The position numbers were made by a program, and so were the translations under genes. Under the pieces are notes generated by a model. That model saw only the letters and a list, made by a program, of their open reading frames with translations. It made no database searches and was not told the origin of the DNA. Below are positions 24,018 to 24,248 of a stretch of 24,248 nt of DNA, piece by piece. Origin of the DNA: a virus. The DNA lies in IMG/VR virus record IMGVR_UViG_3300020469_000259, positions 1 through 24,248 of that record, one strand, 5' to 3'. Within the stretch, counting starts at the first letter, position 1. Each line of letters starts with the position of its first letter.

Positions 24018-24248
24018 TTAGACCCATTCAAGAGCTTCAGATACTGCAGGGAATTGTTCGGTAAATACCTTACGACATGCCTCTGCAATCTCCATATGCT
24101 CTTTCTGAGTACCGTGTGCAGACCTTAGATTAATATAGTGAATCCATGATCTACATGAACCAGTCATATAGATCTTGGTGGGTGTACACAGTGGTAATAC
24201 CATTCTAGCACACTCCTTCGCAACACCCTCTTCAATCATTTGATTATA
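24018..24248 (-). CDS. thyX: ThyX flavin-dependent thymidylate synthase, C-terminal part (partial)
   Basis: The frame is open to the right edge, so the N-terminus lies outside. The visible 76 residues read [19 protein letters not shown] at the start, then [38 protein letters not shown] and EALEWV. This is the C-terminal ThyX signature: G-x-A-x-E-x-A-R-x-x-L-P, then a Y-x-T-G-x-x-R-S region that binds dUMP and FAD, and A-x-x-x-x-x-x-x-F. The enzyme makes dTMP from dUMP with FAD and methylenetetrahydrofolate and supplies precursors for phage DNA synthesis. Its frame ends 24 nt before the 87-aa gene. Confidence 0.88.
   Translation of the reverse strand, partial: YNQMIEEGVAKECARMVLPLCTPTKIYMTGSCRSWIHYINLRSAHGTQKEHMEIAEACRKVFTEQFPAVSEALEWV

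Overview
The window is a densely packed, AT-rich stretch of a T4-like marine myovirus genome. The gene set is typical of cyanophages and of pelagiphage-type relatives: T4-family baseplate, hub and tail genes, gp32, gp59, a DUF1825-like protein, PhoH, an MGME1-like exonuclease and ThyX. Fibres with G-I-S-T-F repeats are also present. Genes abut or overlap by 1 to 20 nt, and no tRNA, insertion element or CRISPR array was seen. The host cannot be fixed from this window; Synechococcus/Prochlorococcus and SAR11-type bacteria are both possible. T4 gene names rest on recognised sequence features and order, not on searches.

Layout. (1) 1-9250, minus strand: three structural genes and a spike. These are a 1235-codon partial fibre running off the left edge, a 328-aa repeat protein, a 1322-aa fibre with a beta-helix module, and a 196-aa beta-helical spike. 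(2) 9250-16230, minus strand: the tail hub block in transcription order gp26, gp51, two basic/hydrophobic proteins, gp27-like, gp5-like. A late-type TATAAATA box precedes gp26. (3) 16288-16956, minus strand: gp54-like tube initiator, divergent from (4) 16992-19572, plus strand: gp4-like head completion protein, an unknown protein, gp48-like tube cap and gp53-like wedge. (5) 19573-24248, minus strand: the DNA metabolism block. In transcription order this is ThyX (partial), a small unknown, PhoH, PD-(D/E)XK exonuclease, a gp33-like late coactivator, DoxX-like membrane protein, a small unknown, gp59, a DUF1825-like protein and gp32. gp32 has its own consensus sigma70 promoter.

The most interesting observation is at the gp26/gp51 junction. 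gp26 ends with the slippery heptamer TTTTTTC in the correct phase, a 5-6 nt spacer and a 9-10 bp hairpin, followed by gp51 in the -1 frame. This is the architecture of the programmed frameshift that makes tail assembly chaperones (lambda G/GT, P2 E/E'), and the two genes after it look like tape measure candidates. It suggests that gp26 and a gp26-gp51 fusion form a G/GT-type chaperone pair in this T4-like phage.
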